Made by a program: the position numbers and the translations under genes. This document shows positions 34,019 to 43,404 of a stretch of DNA of 64,000 nt, in pieces. How positions within the stretch are numbered: the first letter of the stretch is position 1; every line of letters begins with the position of its first letter. The stretch is from assembly GCF_003268475.1 (NCBI RefSeq), contig NZ_MCIF01000002.1:1410955-1474954 (forward strand), read 5' to 3'. The notes below the pieces were generated by a model. It did no database searches and was not told the origin of the DNA. It saw nothing but the letters and a program-made list of their open reading frames with translations. The DNA is from Thermogemmatispora tikiterensis. Its GTDB lineage: Bacteria; Chloroflexota; Ktedonobacteria; Ktedonobacterales; Ktedonobacteraceae.

Positions 34019-35031
34019 TAGAAAGCACACCACAGAAACACACAGCCACGCGTGATGAGGAGTTCTATCTTGGGGTCGATGGCGGGGGCAGCAAGACGCT
34101 GGCGATTGTCGTCGACCGCCACGGACGCGAGCGTGGTCGCGCGCTAGCCGGCAGCGCAAACTATGCCTCCGTGGGCCAGGAGGAGGCTATCCATCAGGTG
34201 CAGCTGGCCGCCGAGCGGGCTTTGCAAGCCGCCGGCGCCGAGAGCCGACCGCGCGCCGCCTGGATTGGTCTGGCTGGGCTGGACCGTCTAGCTGATCACG
34301 CTGTTCTCTCCCCTCCTCTGGCAACCCTGGCCGACCAGGTCCATGTGACTAATGACGCCGAGCTTCCTCTCGCGGCACTGGAGCAAGCCGTTGGCGTCGT
34401 GCTGATCGCGGGCACCGGCTCAATCGCCCTGGGACGGGATGCTTGCGGTCGGGTGTGCCGCGCCGGCGGCTGGGGGTATCTGCTGGGCGACGAGGGAAGT
34501 GGTTACGATATCGGGCGCCAGGCTCTCCAGGCTGCTACTCGCGCCGCTGATGGCCGCGGCCCTCACACCAGCCTTCTGCCCCGTATTCTAGCCTACTGGG
34601 GATTAGAGCGTGCAGAGGACCTGATCGGTGTTGTCTACCACGGCCTGGAGACTGCCGCTGTCGCTCGCCTGGCAACATGCGTCTTTGCTGCAGCTCGCGA
34701 GGGCGACCTGGTAGCGCGCCGCATCGTGGGCAATGCAGCTACCGAGCTGGCGCTGGCGGCCCTGGTGGTTAGCAACCAGCTGGAGTTTTCTGATAACGTG
34801 GTGCCACTGGCTCTGGCAGGAAGCCTGCTAGTACGTGAGGCGCCCTTCCGCGCCCAGATCCTGCGGCGGCTGCGAGCGCGGCGCCGTCTTGGCCAGGTAG
34901 TCATCGTAGAGGAGCCAGCACTCAGCGCAGCCAAAGCCGCGATTCACCTGGAGTCCGTGCGCGCTCCACAGAGGTCGTCCTCTCCGCAGTCCAGGCCCTA
35001 TGTGAGCGATGAAGGAAGGGAGAGACGTTGA
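34015..35031 (+). CDS. BadF/BcrA-type N-acetyl-amino-sugar kinase
   Basis: The 338-residue ASKHA-fold kinase has the phosphate loops LGVDGGGSKT and IAGTGSIALG and the motif GDEGSGYDIGRQAL. Family members phosphorylate N-acetylglucosamine (NagK) or also MurNAc (MurK). Position between murQ and nagZ, with overlapping start and stop codons on both sides, points to GlcNAc and/or MurNAc recovered from NagZ. This supplies MurNAc-6-P for MurQ. Confidence 0.88.
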   Translation: MIESTPQKHTATRDEEFYLGVDGGGSKTLAIVVDRHGRERGRALAGSANYASVGQEEAIHQVQLAAERALQAAGAESRPRAAWIGLAGLDRLADHAVLSPPLATLADQVHVTNDAELPLAALEQAVGVVLIAGTGSIALGRDACGRVCRAGGWGYLLGDEGSGYDIGRQALQAATRAADGRGPHTSLLPRILAYWGLERAEDLIGVVYHGLETAAVARLATCVFAAAREGDLVARRIVGNAATELALAALVVSNQLEFSDNVVPLALAGSLLVREAPFRAQILRRLRARRRLGQVVIVEEPALSAAKAAIHLESVRAPQRSSSPQSRPYVSDEGRERR

Positions 35032-36704
35032 TGTCACCTCATCATCCATCGTCCAACGAGATGGTCGAGAGAGCCGCCCTGAGCGCCGCCGATCTGCGCG
35101 ACCAGCTTGGCCAGCTGCTGATGGCAGGCTTCGAAGGAACCGACCCCTCGCCCGCTATTCTCGACCTTATCGAGAATCACCGCCTGGGTGGGGTCATTCT
35201 CTTTTCACGCAACATCGAGAGCGCAGAGCAAGTCTATCGCCTGACCAGCACCCTACAGGCCAAAGCGCGTGCTGCAGGCCATCGCTATCCATTGCTGATC
35301 GCCATCGATCAAGAGAATGGCATGGTCCAGCGGCTGGGCGAGCACGTCACCCTATTTCCAGGCAATATGGCCCTGGGAGCCAGCGATTCACCCGAGCTTG
35401 TGACTGCAGTCGCTGGTGCTACCGGGCGCGAGCTGCAAGCCCTGGGCATCAACATGAACCTGGCGCCGGTTCTGGACATCAACAACAATCCGGCTAATCC
35501 AGTCATCGGCGTCCGCTCCTTTGGTGAAGATCCCGAGCAGGTCGCCCGCCTGGGTCTGGCAGCGGTGCGCGGTTACCGCCAGGCAGGCATCATTAGCTGT
35601 CTCAAACACTTCCCCGGGCATGGTGACACGGCTACCGATTCTCATCTCGCCCTGCCGCTCATTTCCCACGATCTGGCCCGTCTGGAACGTTTGGAGTTGG
35701 TTCCTTTCGCCCGCGTGTTGCAGGAAGAAGGGGCCGATTGCGTCATGACAGCTCACATCGCCTTTCCAGCCCTGACCGGCGATCCGGCGCTACCCGCGAC
35801 AGTAGCGCCTGCGATTATCTCCGGCCTACTTCGGCAACGTCTGGGCTTCGACGGAGTAGCTATGAGCGACTGCCTGGAGATGGAGGCCACCGCTACCACG
35901 CTGGGCATTGAGGAGGCAACGGTGCGAGCCTTAGAGGCCGGTCTCGACCTGATCTTGATCTCGCATCGCTACGACCGCCAGCTAGCCGGGCTGGCTGCCA
36001 TGCGCTCCGCTCTCGATGAGGGACGGCTCTCGCCAAACCGCCTGCACCAGGCCCTGACACGCTTGCAGCGTCTCAAAGCACGCTACCTCTCATGGGAGCA
36101 GCTGCCGCGGCCCGAAGGGTTGCGCCTGCTCAAACAGCCTGAGCATCTGGCCCTGCAGCGGCAGAGCTATAGGCGGGCCATCACTCTGCTACGCAACGAC
36201 GCCGGGCTACTGCCCTTACGACTGGCCCCAGAGCAGCGGCTCTTGATCGTGCTGCCCCAGAAGGAAGGAGCCAGCCGCGTCGAAGATCAGCGCTATCCTG
36301 TCGAAGCGCTCGTCGCTGCCGTGCGAAGCTATCATCCCAAGACAGAGGCTCGGCTTCTCACGCTTCCTCTTTCCGAGCGTGAGCATCAGTCTCTGCGCGA
36401 GGCAGTGGCTCAAGCTCAGCTGGTGTTGCTGGTGACGGTCAATGCCTACCTGGATCGCGCCCAGAGCCAGTACATCAACTGGCTGGTCACGGAAGCCCCT
36501 TGCCCTCTCGTCGCGCTTGCCGTTTACAACCCCTACGACCTTCTGGCCTGTCCCCAGATCACCACCTACTTGCTCACCTATGAGTATACCCGGCCCGCCA
36601 TTGAAGCCGCCGTCGCCGTTCTCTTTGGAGACGCTCAACCCCAGGGCCACCTGCCAGTGAGCCTGCCGCCCCTGCATGCCCGCGGCGAGGGACTCAGCTT
36701 CTAG
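35031..36704 (+). CDS. nagZ: GH3 beta-N-acetylhexosaminidase
   Basis: The 557-residue enzyme carries the NagZ loop KHFPGHGDTATDSH, with the His/Asp acid-base dyad, the nucleophile region GFDGVAMSDCLEM, and LIAIDQENGMVQR. It has no signal peptide, so it acts in the cytoplasm on imported GlcNAc-MurNAc or chitooligosaccharide. About 200 residues follow the barrel, as in two-domain NagZ enzymes. ATG 35031 is chosen (TGATG overlap with the kinase stop, GGAAGGGAG upstream); a TTG at 35028 is less likely. It ends the operon before a strong terminator. Confidence 0.93.
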   Translation: MSPHHPSSNEMVERAALSAADLRDQLGQLLMAGFEGTDPSPAILDLIENHRLGGVILFSRNIESAEQVYRLTSTLQAKARAAGHRYPLLIAIDQENGMVQRLGEHVTLFPGNMALGASDSPELVTAVAGATGRELQALGINMNLAPVLDINNNPANPVIGVRSFGEDPEQVARLGLAAVRGYRQAGIISCLKHFPGHGDTATDSHLALPLISHDLARLERLELVPFARVLQEEGADCVMTAHIAFPALTGDPALPATVAPAIISGLLRQRLGFDGVAMSDCLEMEATATTLGIEEATVRALEAGLDLILISHRYDRQLAGLAAMRSALDEGRLSPNRLHQALTRLQRLKARYLSWEQLPRPEGLRLLKQPEHLALQRQSYRRAITLLRNDAGLLPLRLAPEQRLLIVLPQKEGASRVEDQRYPVEALVAAVRSYHPKTEARLLTLPLSEREHQSLREAVAQAQLVLLVTVNAYLDRAQSQYINWLVTEAPCPLVALAVYNPYDLLACPQITTYLLTYEYTRPAIEAAVAVLFGDAQPQGHLPVSLPPLHARGEGLSF

Positions 36705-36713
36705 CCAGCTAGT

Positions 36714-36764
36714 AAGGCGATCCCACTCCCTCAAGCCTGCGAGACGAAGGAGCAGGATCGCCTT
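36714..36764. terminator. Hairpin terminator between convergent nagZ and permease genes
   Basis: AAGGCGATCC (36714-36723) and GGATCGCCTT (36755-36764) are perfect 10-bp arms; CTTGTT follows on the plus strand. It could serve both converging operons. Confidence 0.6.
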
Positions 36765-36810
36765 CTTGTTCCTGTGATGCCCGCTGCCTCAAGCATCCAG
36801 ACAGACAAGG

Positions 36811-37785
36811 TCAGCCTTTGACCGAGCCGGCCAGGATACCGCGCACAAAGTAGCGCTGCAGGGTGAAGAAGATCACCAAAGGCAAGGCCATTGAGATAAA
36901 GGCCGCTGCGGTCAGCACTTCCCAGTTCGAGCCATAGGAGTTGACCAGATTGGCGATCGTCACTGTCATGGGAGCCCGATCGGGGTTACCGCCCATAAAG
37001 ACCAGAGCCACCAGCAGATCGTTCCAGACCCACATGAACTGGAAGATCACCAGCGAAGCCAGCGAAGGCACAGAGAGCGGTAGCAGAATGCGGAAGAAGA
37101 TGTTGATATTGGAGGCGCCATCGATCCGGGCCGACTCAAAGAGATCGCTCGGCAGGCCAGCAAAGAAATTGCGTAGCAGGTAGACGGCGAAAGGTAGGCC
37201 GAGAGCAGTGTGCATCAGCCAAATACCAACGTAATTACCCGTCAACTGCAGGCCCGTTGCCTGAGTAAACATCGTATAGAGGCCCAGCACAGGGATCAAA
37301 GTCATCTGCACCGGAATGACCATCAGCGCCACAATAGTCAGGAAGATCCAGTCACGCCCGGGGAACTCCATCCAGGCAAAGGCATAGGCAGCAAAAGCCG
37401 CCACCAGGGTGGGGATAATCGTGCCAGGAATAGCAATAATCAGGCTATTGAGGAATGCCTGGCCCAGACCCTGAGCATGGAGGACGTTCTCATAGTTCTG
37501 GATAGTGAAACTCCAGGGGGGAACGAGAGCCGTCCACCAGCCAGTAGCGTGGATTAGAGACGGGGGACGAAAGGAGCTAATGAAGAGGCCCAGCGTGGGT
37601 ACCGACCAAACGAGCGCAATCAGAATGACAATGACCGCGACCAGACTATGGTTGACCAGGCTCAGGAGCCGCTGGCGCAGGGGCAGGCGCCCCACTTTGG
37701 CAGCCGTCCCCGCCATTGGCAGGGCGGGCGCCGCTTTCTGGGGAGTGACCAGGCTCGATTGAGCCTCTGGATTCATGGTACTCAT
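36811..37785 (-). CDS. CUT1 sugar ABC transporter permease, MalG/DasC-like
   Basis: The 324-residue protein has about six membrane helices and the EAA-loop region SARIDGASNINIFFRILLP, which contacts the ATPase. It is the MalG-type (second) permease. Its ATG overlaps the upstream permease stop (37782-37785). A soluble N-terminus of about 40 residues precedes the first helix. The likely cargo is an N-acetyl-amino-sugar or chitobiose, by neighbourhood. No ATP-binding subunit is present here; CUT1 systems often share one MsiK-type ATPase encoded elsewhere. Confidence 0.9.
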   Translation of the reverse strand: MSTMNPEAQSSLVTPQKAAPALPMAGTAAKVGRLPLRQRLLSLVNHSLVAVIVILIALVWSVPTLGLFISSFRPPSLIHATGWWTALVPPWSFTIQNYENVLHAQGLGQAFLNSLIIAIPGTIIPTLVAAFAAYAFAWMEFPGRDWIFLTIVALMVIPVQMTLIPVLGLYTMFTQATGLQLTGNYVGIWLMHTALGLPFAVYLLRNFFAGLPSDLFESARIDGASNINIFFRILLPLSVPSLASLVIFQFMWVWNDLLVALVFMGGNPDRAPMTVTIANLVNSYGSNWEVLTAAAFISMALPLVIFFTLQRYFVRGILAGSVKG

Positions 37786-38702
37786 CGTTGCGCCTCCTGC
37801 ACACGGAAACGACGAATATTGAAGTACATGATAGGAATGATCGCCAGCAAGAGTAAGACAGCCAGAGCACTGGCCACACCAAAGTTGTTGAAATTGAAGA
37901 GTTGCTGGTAGTACTCAACAGCCACAACATTTGTACCGTAGTCTCCACCCGTCATGACGTAGACGATATCGAAGATCTTCAGAATATTGATGATCATCGT
38001 GGTCGTCACGACGGCAATCGTCGGGCTGATCATCGGCACAATGATGCGGAAGAAAATGGTGATCTCGCCTGCTCCATCGCAGCGGGCAGCCTCCAGAATC
38101 TCGCTCGGGATTCCTTTAATGGCCGCCGAGAGGATCACCATACAGAAACCGGTCCACATCCAGACGTAGACCGCAATCAGAGCGAAGTTATTAAAGCGAC
38201 TATCGGTGATCCAGGCCAGCGGTTGGCCGCCGAGAGCCGTCACCAGGGCATTCAGCAGACCAATCTGGGGTTGGCCAGGCGGCTCATATTCATAGACGAA
38301 GCGCCAGATGACGCCGGCTGCTACAAAGGAGAGCGCCATCGGCACAAAGATAGCTGCTTTGGCCACGCTTTCAAAGCGCACGCGATCGACCAGGACAGCG
38401 ATCAGCAAGCCCAGTACCACTGTTGCCACCGTGGCCAGCACCAGCCAGAGCAGGTTATTGCGCAGCACCTCCAGTAGAGAAGAGTTCGTAAAGATCAGAA
38501 GATAGTTGCGCAACCCAACAAAGTGCGTGGAAGTGGCATCCAGGAAGCTGAGCCAGATCGTGAAGAACATCGGGTAGAGCAGAAAGATGACCACAAAGAG
38601 GACCGCCAGCCCGATCCAGAGCCAGGGGGTTAGGCTGAAGCGCTTTCTGCGCGCCGTTGTCTTCGTCGGAAGGCTCCGCTGCTCTTCGATGGCTTTGATC
38701 AT
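37782..38702 (-). CDS. CUT1 sugar ABC transporter permease, MalF/DasB-like
   Basis: About 306 residues with six membrane helices and the EAA loop EAARCDGAGEITIFFRIIVP. It forms the heterodimeric channel with the following MalG-type protein. I start at ATG 38702 (IKAIEEQ follows) with AGGGGA upstream; an in-frame extension to 38756 lacks a ribosome site. It lies 490 bases downstream of the binding-protein gene on the same strand, separated by tandem repeats and a hairpin. Confidence 0.9.
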   Translation of the reverse strand: MIKAIEEQRSLPTKTTARRKRFSLTPWLWIGLAVLFVVIFLLYPMFFTIWLSFLDATSTHFVGLRNYLLIFTNSSLLEVLRNNLLWLVLATVATVVLGLLIAVLVDRVRFESVAKAAIFVPMALSFVAAGVIWRFVYEYEPPGQPQIGLLNALVTALGGQPLAWITDSRFNNFALIAVYVWMWTGFCMVILSAAIKGIPSEILEAARCDGAGEITIFFRIIVPMISPTIAVVTTTMIINILKIFDIVYVMTGGDYGTNVVAVEYYQQLFNFNNFGVASALAVLLLLAIIPIMYFNIRRFRVQEAQR

Positions 38703-38779
38703 AAGCACACATCCCCTGGGAACAATTGTGTCCATGCCATGACACGGTAGTACCACAGCTGCTGGCCCGCGACTGCCAA

Positions 38780-38820
38780 CCTGTGCCTATCGGCCTGTGC
38801 CTACCGGCCTGTGCCTACGG
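38780..38820. repeat. Three tandem 14-bp repeats
   Basis: CCTGTGCCTATCGG, CCTGTGCCTACCGG and CCTGTGCCTACGG lie head to tail, upstream of the MalF-type gene in the gap between the binding-protein and permease genes. Confidence 0.75.
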
Positions 38821-39024
38821 ACCAGACACCAGTACCACGTAAAAATAGGCGAAGAAGCTCCATCTATCCAGCGAGACCTGCCTACATTTGCAAAAGGTAA
38901 GAGTCCGACTGGCATCCCGAAGGAGTCCCCAACAGCCCCACAAGAGAGACGTCAGTGCGCCTCATCGCGGGTCATCCAGTGAGTCGGGCCGGCCTGTCCG
39001 CCAGCCATCGCGTAGCTTGAGGGC

Positions 39025-39069
39025 GAGGCGGAGATAGCCCTTCCTCTCCCCCTCTTGCCCCTCCGCCTC
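39025..39069 (-). promoter_or_regulatory. Hairpin downstream of the binding-protein gene
   Basis: GAGGCGGAG (39025-39033) and CTCCGCCTC (39061-39069) are perfect 9-bp arms with a 27-nt loop, 127 bases past the stop on the minus strand. It could stabilise or partly terminate the mRNA, giving more binding protein than permease. Confidence 0.4.
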
Positions 39070-39195
39070 AGTAGCCCTGTCCCTTCCGAAGTCCTCGCAG
39101 ACGCGCGGCTGAACTGCCAGGTTCTACTCAGGCGGAGAGGAGCCAGCGGACAAGCCAGCAAGCGATCTCACCCGAACGAGAGGCGCCTCACTTTC

Positions 39196-40593
39196 CTACG
39201 CGGAAGCGTAAGCCTGCTGAGCTGTTGACTCCAGCGAACTCAGGACACTATCGAGCTTAGTCGGGTCCTTGATGAAATCCAGCATGGCTTTCCAGTAAGC
39301 CGTCTCCATCGCCGGAGGCATCAGGTCATCGGCCCCGAAGCGGAAGATCGTAGCACTGGTCAGCATCTGCGCCGAAGCGCGCGCGACATCATTAGGATAG
39401 GCTGACAAGGAAACCGCCTTGCTCGGCGAAGTGAAGCCGCCGCGCTTGACCCAGATTTCTTGTGCCTGGGCCGTCTCCAGGTACTTCACCAGCTCGCGCA
39501 CACCATTGTTATCCCTTAAGGCTACGATCACATCAGCACCCCCAGTCACAGCCCCCTGATACTGGGGATTAATCGTCGGGAAGGGGAAGAAATTGAAATC
39601 CTTGCCAGGCTGGGCGCTCTTGAACTGCGCCGTAATGAAGCCGGCAGTGAAGTCGCCGAGGTAGTAGAGGTAGGCCTCAGGAGGATTCTTGAAGGGGGCA
39701 TAGCTGGCGTCCTGGAAGTTGGTGGCCAGGATCGACTGAGGCGCGCCATTGATATAGTGTTTGCCAGTGACGATCTGGGCGAAGGTCTGGAAAGCCTGCT
39801 TGACACTACTATGGGTCCAGGGGATCTTGTGATTGACCCATTGATCGTAGAGATCAGGCCCCGACTGCAGCAGGAAGATCTCATCGACCCAGTCGGCAGC
39901 CGGCCAGCCGCTGGCCGAGCCGCTCTCGACCCCCATCGACCAGGGGAACTTTCCCTTGCCAGCAATCATATCGGAGAGCTTGATCAGGTCGTCCCAGGTC
40001 TTGGGAATCGTAGCGCCGATCGCCTGAAACTGCGTAGGATTATACCAGATAGTACCCTTGTTGGCCGCCTTGTAGAAGAGCGCGTAGAGCCGACCGTTGT
40101 AGGAACCCAGATCGATCCAGGTCGAAGCGTAATCGCTCTTGACCTTGTTCATATCCAGGAAGGAATCGAGGGGGATTAGCTTGCCCTGGCTCGCCAGCTG
40201 TTGCATCTTGCCCGGATTGGGCAGCACGGCAATATCTGGCGGGTTGCCGCCGCGCAAGCGCGAGGTGAGCACCGCATCAAGATCGCGTGTCGCCTCGATC
40301 TTGACCGTGATCTTCGACTGACTCTCGAAGGGAGTCACTACGGCGTCAAACGATTGCTGCTCCTCGCCGCTCCAGACATTGAGCACATCGATCGAGCTGA
40401 CGGTTGCAGGCGTACTGCTGCCCCCAGTAGTGCTGGGCGTACCACAGGCCGCCAGTACTGAGGCGGCAGCGCTGGCCGTCAACCCAAGCGCCATCGCGCG
40501 TTGTAGAAAGACCCGTCTCCCGATCCGATGCTCACTCAGATCTTCTACGAGCCGATCTAGCGCCTCGCGCTGTTGCCGATCATAAATAAACAT
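39196..40593 (-). CDS. Sugar ABC transporter substrate-binding lipoprotein, DasA-like
   Basis: The 465-residue lipoprotein has a twin-arginine-like leader (RRVFLQRAMALGL, Arg26-27) and a lipobox LAAC with Cys50, then a two-lobed CUT1 binding fold (VLNVWSGEEQQSFDAVVTPF). ATG 40593 is preferred because AAAGGAGGAG lies just upstream. The adjacent permeases and amino-sugar genes suggest GlcNAc, chitobiose or a muropeptide sugar as ligand. A close paralogue without permeases is at 45113. Confidence 0.9.
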   Translation of the reverse strand: MFIYDRQQREALDRLVEDLSEHRIGRRVFLQRAMALGLTASAAASVLAACGTPSTTGGSSTPATVSSIDVLNVWSGEEQQSFDAVVTPFESQSKITVKIEATRDLDAVLTSRLRGGNPPDIAVLPNPGKMQQLASQGKLIPLDSFLDMNKVKSDYASTWIDLGSYNGRLYALFYKAANKGTIWYNPTQFQAIGATIPKTWDDLIKLSDMIAGKGKFPWSMGVESGSASGWPAADWVDEIFLLQSGPDLYDQWVNHKIPWTHSSVKQAFQTFAQIVTGKHYINGAPQSILATNFQDASYAPFKNPPEAYLYYLGDFTAGFITAQFKSAQPGKDFNFFPFPTINPQYQGAVTGGADVIVALRDNNGVRELVKYLETAQAQEIWVKRGGFTSPSKAVSLSAYPNDVARASAQMLTSATIFRFGADDLMPPAMETAYWKAMLDFIKDPTKLDSVLSSLESTAQQAYASA

Positions 40594-40629
40594 AAGCTCC
40601 TCCTTTGGGCTGATGTTGCTCGGCTCACT

Positions 40630-40654
40630 ACAGTTGCGTGCAGCTTGCAACTGT
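40630..40654. promoter_or_regulatory. Operator-like inverted repeat before the binding-protein gene
   Basis: ACAGTTGC and GCAACTGT flank nine bases, 37-61 bases before the ATG at 40593. It differs from the GTCTAGAC operators, so a second regulator may act here. The remainder of 40594-41047 holds no gene. Confidence 0.45.
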
Positions 40655-41047
40655 CACAGACAAACAGGGAACGGAGCAGAAAGATGTCTGTGCAGACAGA
40701 GAGAGTGTAGCCAGGCAGCCCCAAACTGGCAACGTCCTCATAGGGACAGCGTGACGGCTCATAGACGGCTTGATCTGGCCAGTCCTCCCTCCTTCCTTTG
40801 TTTGCTCCCAACACAAGCTTGCTGACAGCGTCGCCGCAGCCAGCTACAGCAGATAGCACGGCCCACTCAGCCGACCTGGTCAGCCTCTGGTCCTCCAAGC
40901 AGACTGATCGCGCGGCTCCGAGACAGCAATCTTTCTCTCATTTCCCGATGGTAACGGCAATCTTAAGCGTTTCTCTGTCAGATTTTTCATGGCTCTCCTG
41001 TCATACAGTATAGGCAGAGGGACAACAAGCGCAGAAAGGATACAGCC

Positions 41048-42634
41048 GTGAGCAAGGCCAGAAAAATGCCTGCCAATGACCGGCTCCGCAGCGAGCGACT
41101 CCGTCGGGGCTGGTCGCGCGAGTATGTGGCGGCCCAGATCGGAGTGGCTGATCCGAAGACAATTGGTCGTTGGGAGCGTGGGGACGCCATTCCCAGCGCC
41201 TACTTCCGCCAGAAGCTCTGCAGCTTCTTCGGCCTGTCGGCCCAGGAGCTGGGCCTCTATCAGGAGCCTGCCCACGTCGTTCCGCCGACCAGCGAGTCGT
41301 CCGCTTGTGGATCAGCCCGAACACATGAGGAAAGCAGCCACGAGTCGCCTGAGCAGCCGGGGATTAACAAGAGCATCTTTGATCCTGCCATGCCTCTCGT
41401 AACGCCAGAGAGTCTTGCCCCGATTGGGCGTGACCGGATCTTATCCCAGCTAAAATCGCAATTGATGCAAGAACGAAGCGGCAACACGGTGGCCCTCTAC
41501 GGTCTGCCTGGAGTTGGCAAGACGACGCTGGCTCTGGCCCTGGTACACGATCCAGAGGTGCAGGCCCATTTCAATGGGGGTATCCTCTGGGGCCGGCTCA
41601 GCAGCGAACCTCATCTTCCTGCTCTGCTACGCCACTGGGCAGCGCTGCTAGAGATTCCACCCCACATTCAGCTCCGCCTGGAAAGCCTTGAAAGCTGGAT
41701 TCAGGCGCTGCGCGCCGCCATTCAGCATCGACGCATGCTGTTGGTTATTGACGATGCCTGGTCATATGCTGAATCCTTGCTGCTGATGGTCGGAGGGCCA
41801 CAGTGCGCTTATCTGCTGACAACACGCTTGCCGGTGGTGGCCCTCCACTTCGCCAATGAGCGGGCTTTCCGCGTTCCTGAGCTGGAGCAGGAGCAGGCGC
41901 TGGCTCTTCTGGAGCGCTTTGCTCCCCTGGCCACTCGTCTGGAACCGGAGGCCAGCCGCGCTTTGGTACAGGCCGTCGGCGGCTTACCCTTGGCGCTGAC
42001 CCTGATCGGGCGCTACCTGCAGGCCCAGACCTACAGCGGCCAGATCCGCCGCTTGCGCTCAGCCCTGGAGCGCCTCCAGAATCCGCAGCTGCGCCTCTCA
42101 CTGGAGGGCTGCGACGCCACCGTGGAACCTCACCACTACCACGCCCAGGCCGCTCCTCCATCGCTGGCAGCTGCACTTGCAATCAGCTATCGCCGCTTGA
42201 GCCGTGAGGCTCGCCAGGCGTTGACTTGCCTGGCAGCTCTACCACCGAAGCCGCAGACCTTTCATGAAACATCGCTGGGCCAGCAGGTCTCAGCTCAAAC
42301 GCTCGATGAGCTGCTGGATGCCGGTTTGCTAGAAAGCGCCGGCCCAGACAGCTATACGTTGCATCCAGTGATCGCCGAGTACGCACGTAGCTACTCTCAC
42401 CTCCAGGAGCAGGATCTCACTCCATCTGTTTCCCGACCCGTCGCCGCGTCTGTCCCGCTGGCAGAGCGCCCTCGCGCCGCGAGCCTCGGCTCTCCCGAAC
42501 GTCCTGCCCGCTGCCCAGATCTAGCGCCGATGGTGTATCATGGAGGGGAGAGATCTCAGCCGTCGCTGCCTGCGCTCCATCACCAGGACCATCAGCAGCC
42601 GGCTCATGCTAATCCCCTGGCGCTCTCTCCCTGA
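41048..42634 (+). CDS. HTH plus NB-ARC STAND NTPase lacking C-terminal sensor repeats
   Basis: The 528-residue protein has a helix-turn-helix (about 12-60; YVAAQIGVADPKTIGRWERG), then an NB-ARC module. It shows Walker A GLPGVGKTTLA (152-162), Walker B LLVIDDAW (231-238), the LLTTR sensor, GLPLALTLIG and a winged-helix part. STAND proteins normally end in TPR, WD40 or LRR sensors; here the last 80 or so residues are low-complexity, Pro/Ser/Ala-rich. Either the sensor was lost or a separate protein supplies it. The start is GTG with AAAGGA upstream. It lies just before the ECF sigma and WD40 anti-sigma genes on the same strand. Confidence 0.82.
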   Translation: MSKARKMPANDRLRSERLRRGWSREYVAAQIGVADPKTIGRWERGDAIPSAYFRQKLCSFFGLSAQELGLYQEPAHVVPPTSESSACGSARTHEESSHESPEQPGINKSIFDPAMPLVTPESLAPIGRDRILSQLKSQLMQERSGNTVALYGLPGVGKTTLALALVHDPEVQAHFNGGILWGRLSSEPHLPALLRHWAALLEIPPHIQLRLESLESWIQALRAAIQHRRMLLVIDDAWSYAESLLLMVGGPQCAYLLTTRLPVVALHFANERAFRVPELEQEQALALLERFAPLATRLEPEASRALVQAVGGLPLALTLIGRYLQAQTYSGQIRRLRSALERLQNPQLRLSLEGCDATVEPHHYHAQAAPPSLAAALAISYRRLSREARQALTCLAALPPKPQTFHETSLGQQVSAQTLDELLDAGLLESAGPDSYTLHPVIAEYARSYSHLQEQDLTPSVSRPVAASVPLAERPRAASLGSPERPARCPDLAPMVYHGGERSQPSLPALHHQDHQQPAHANPLALSP

Positions 42635-42780
42635 GCTGCCTCCCAGGGGGTCCAAACTGCCACCTCGCGCGCTCTCTGGCTCACCTGCTTGAGAGAGCAC
42701 TAGCGCAAGGCAGCAGACCCAGAGCAGACGCCGGGGTCTCTCTGCAGTTGTCTTCGGCAGCTCGTTAAGGAACCTCACCT

Positions 42781-43404
42781 ATGGCCTACAGGATAGAGGA
42801 TACGTCTTCATCGGAGACAAATGGCTCGCCTGATGAGCTAGCTCTTGTGCAACGAGCGCAACGCGGCGACGAGGCTGCCTTTAATACGCTGTTCGAGCGC
42901 TACGAGCATAGGATCGCTCGCTACCTGAAGCACATGGTCGGCAACGATGGGGTGAGCTGCGATCTGACCCAGGATACGTTTTTCCGCGCCTGGCAAGGAC
43001 TACCAGGTCTACGCGATCCGCAACGTTTCGCCAGCTGGCTGTATCGCATCGCCACTAATCTTGCTCATAACTATCTGGAACAGGCCAGGCGCATGCAGTA
43101 CGTCCCCTGGGAAGACTGCCATGAGGACAGTCGCGAGCTGAGCACGCTAGGGATGGAACAGCATATCGAAGAGCGCGAGTTGACCCAGATCGCGCTTGCC
43201 CACGTCTCGCCCACTTACCGCGCCTGCCTCATTCTATACGTGATTGAAGGACTGCCACAGCGCAAGGTAGCTGAACTGCTGGGCATGAAAGAATCATGCG
43301 TGAGTAAATATCTCAGTCGAGGCAAAGAGGAGATGCGCCAGATCTACCAGCGCCTGGAGAGTGAAGGGCTTCCGACCAGGCAGAGAGGAGGTAAGCGGAA
43401 ATGA
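42781..43404 (+). CDS. ECF-type RNA polymerase sigma factor
   Basis: The 207-residue protein has sigma region 2 (DLTQDTFFRAWQGLPGLRD) and region 4 (LPQRKVAELLGMKESCVSKY), joined by a short linker. It has the normal ECF size, with a basic C-terminal tail. Its stop overlaps the start of the anti-sigma gene (ATGA, 43401-43404), so the two are made in fixed ratio. The signal is expected to come through that membrane protein. Confidence 0.93.
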   Translation: MAYRIEDTSSSETNGSPDELALVQRAQRGDEAAFNTLFERYEHRIARYLKHMVGNDGVSCDLTQDTFFRAWQGLPGLRDPQRFASWLYRIATNLAHNYLEQARRMQYVPWEDCHEDSRELSTLGMEQHIEERELTQIALAHVSPTYRACLILYVIEGLPQRKVAELLGMKESCVSKYLSRGKEEMRQIYQRLESEGLPTRQRGGKRK

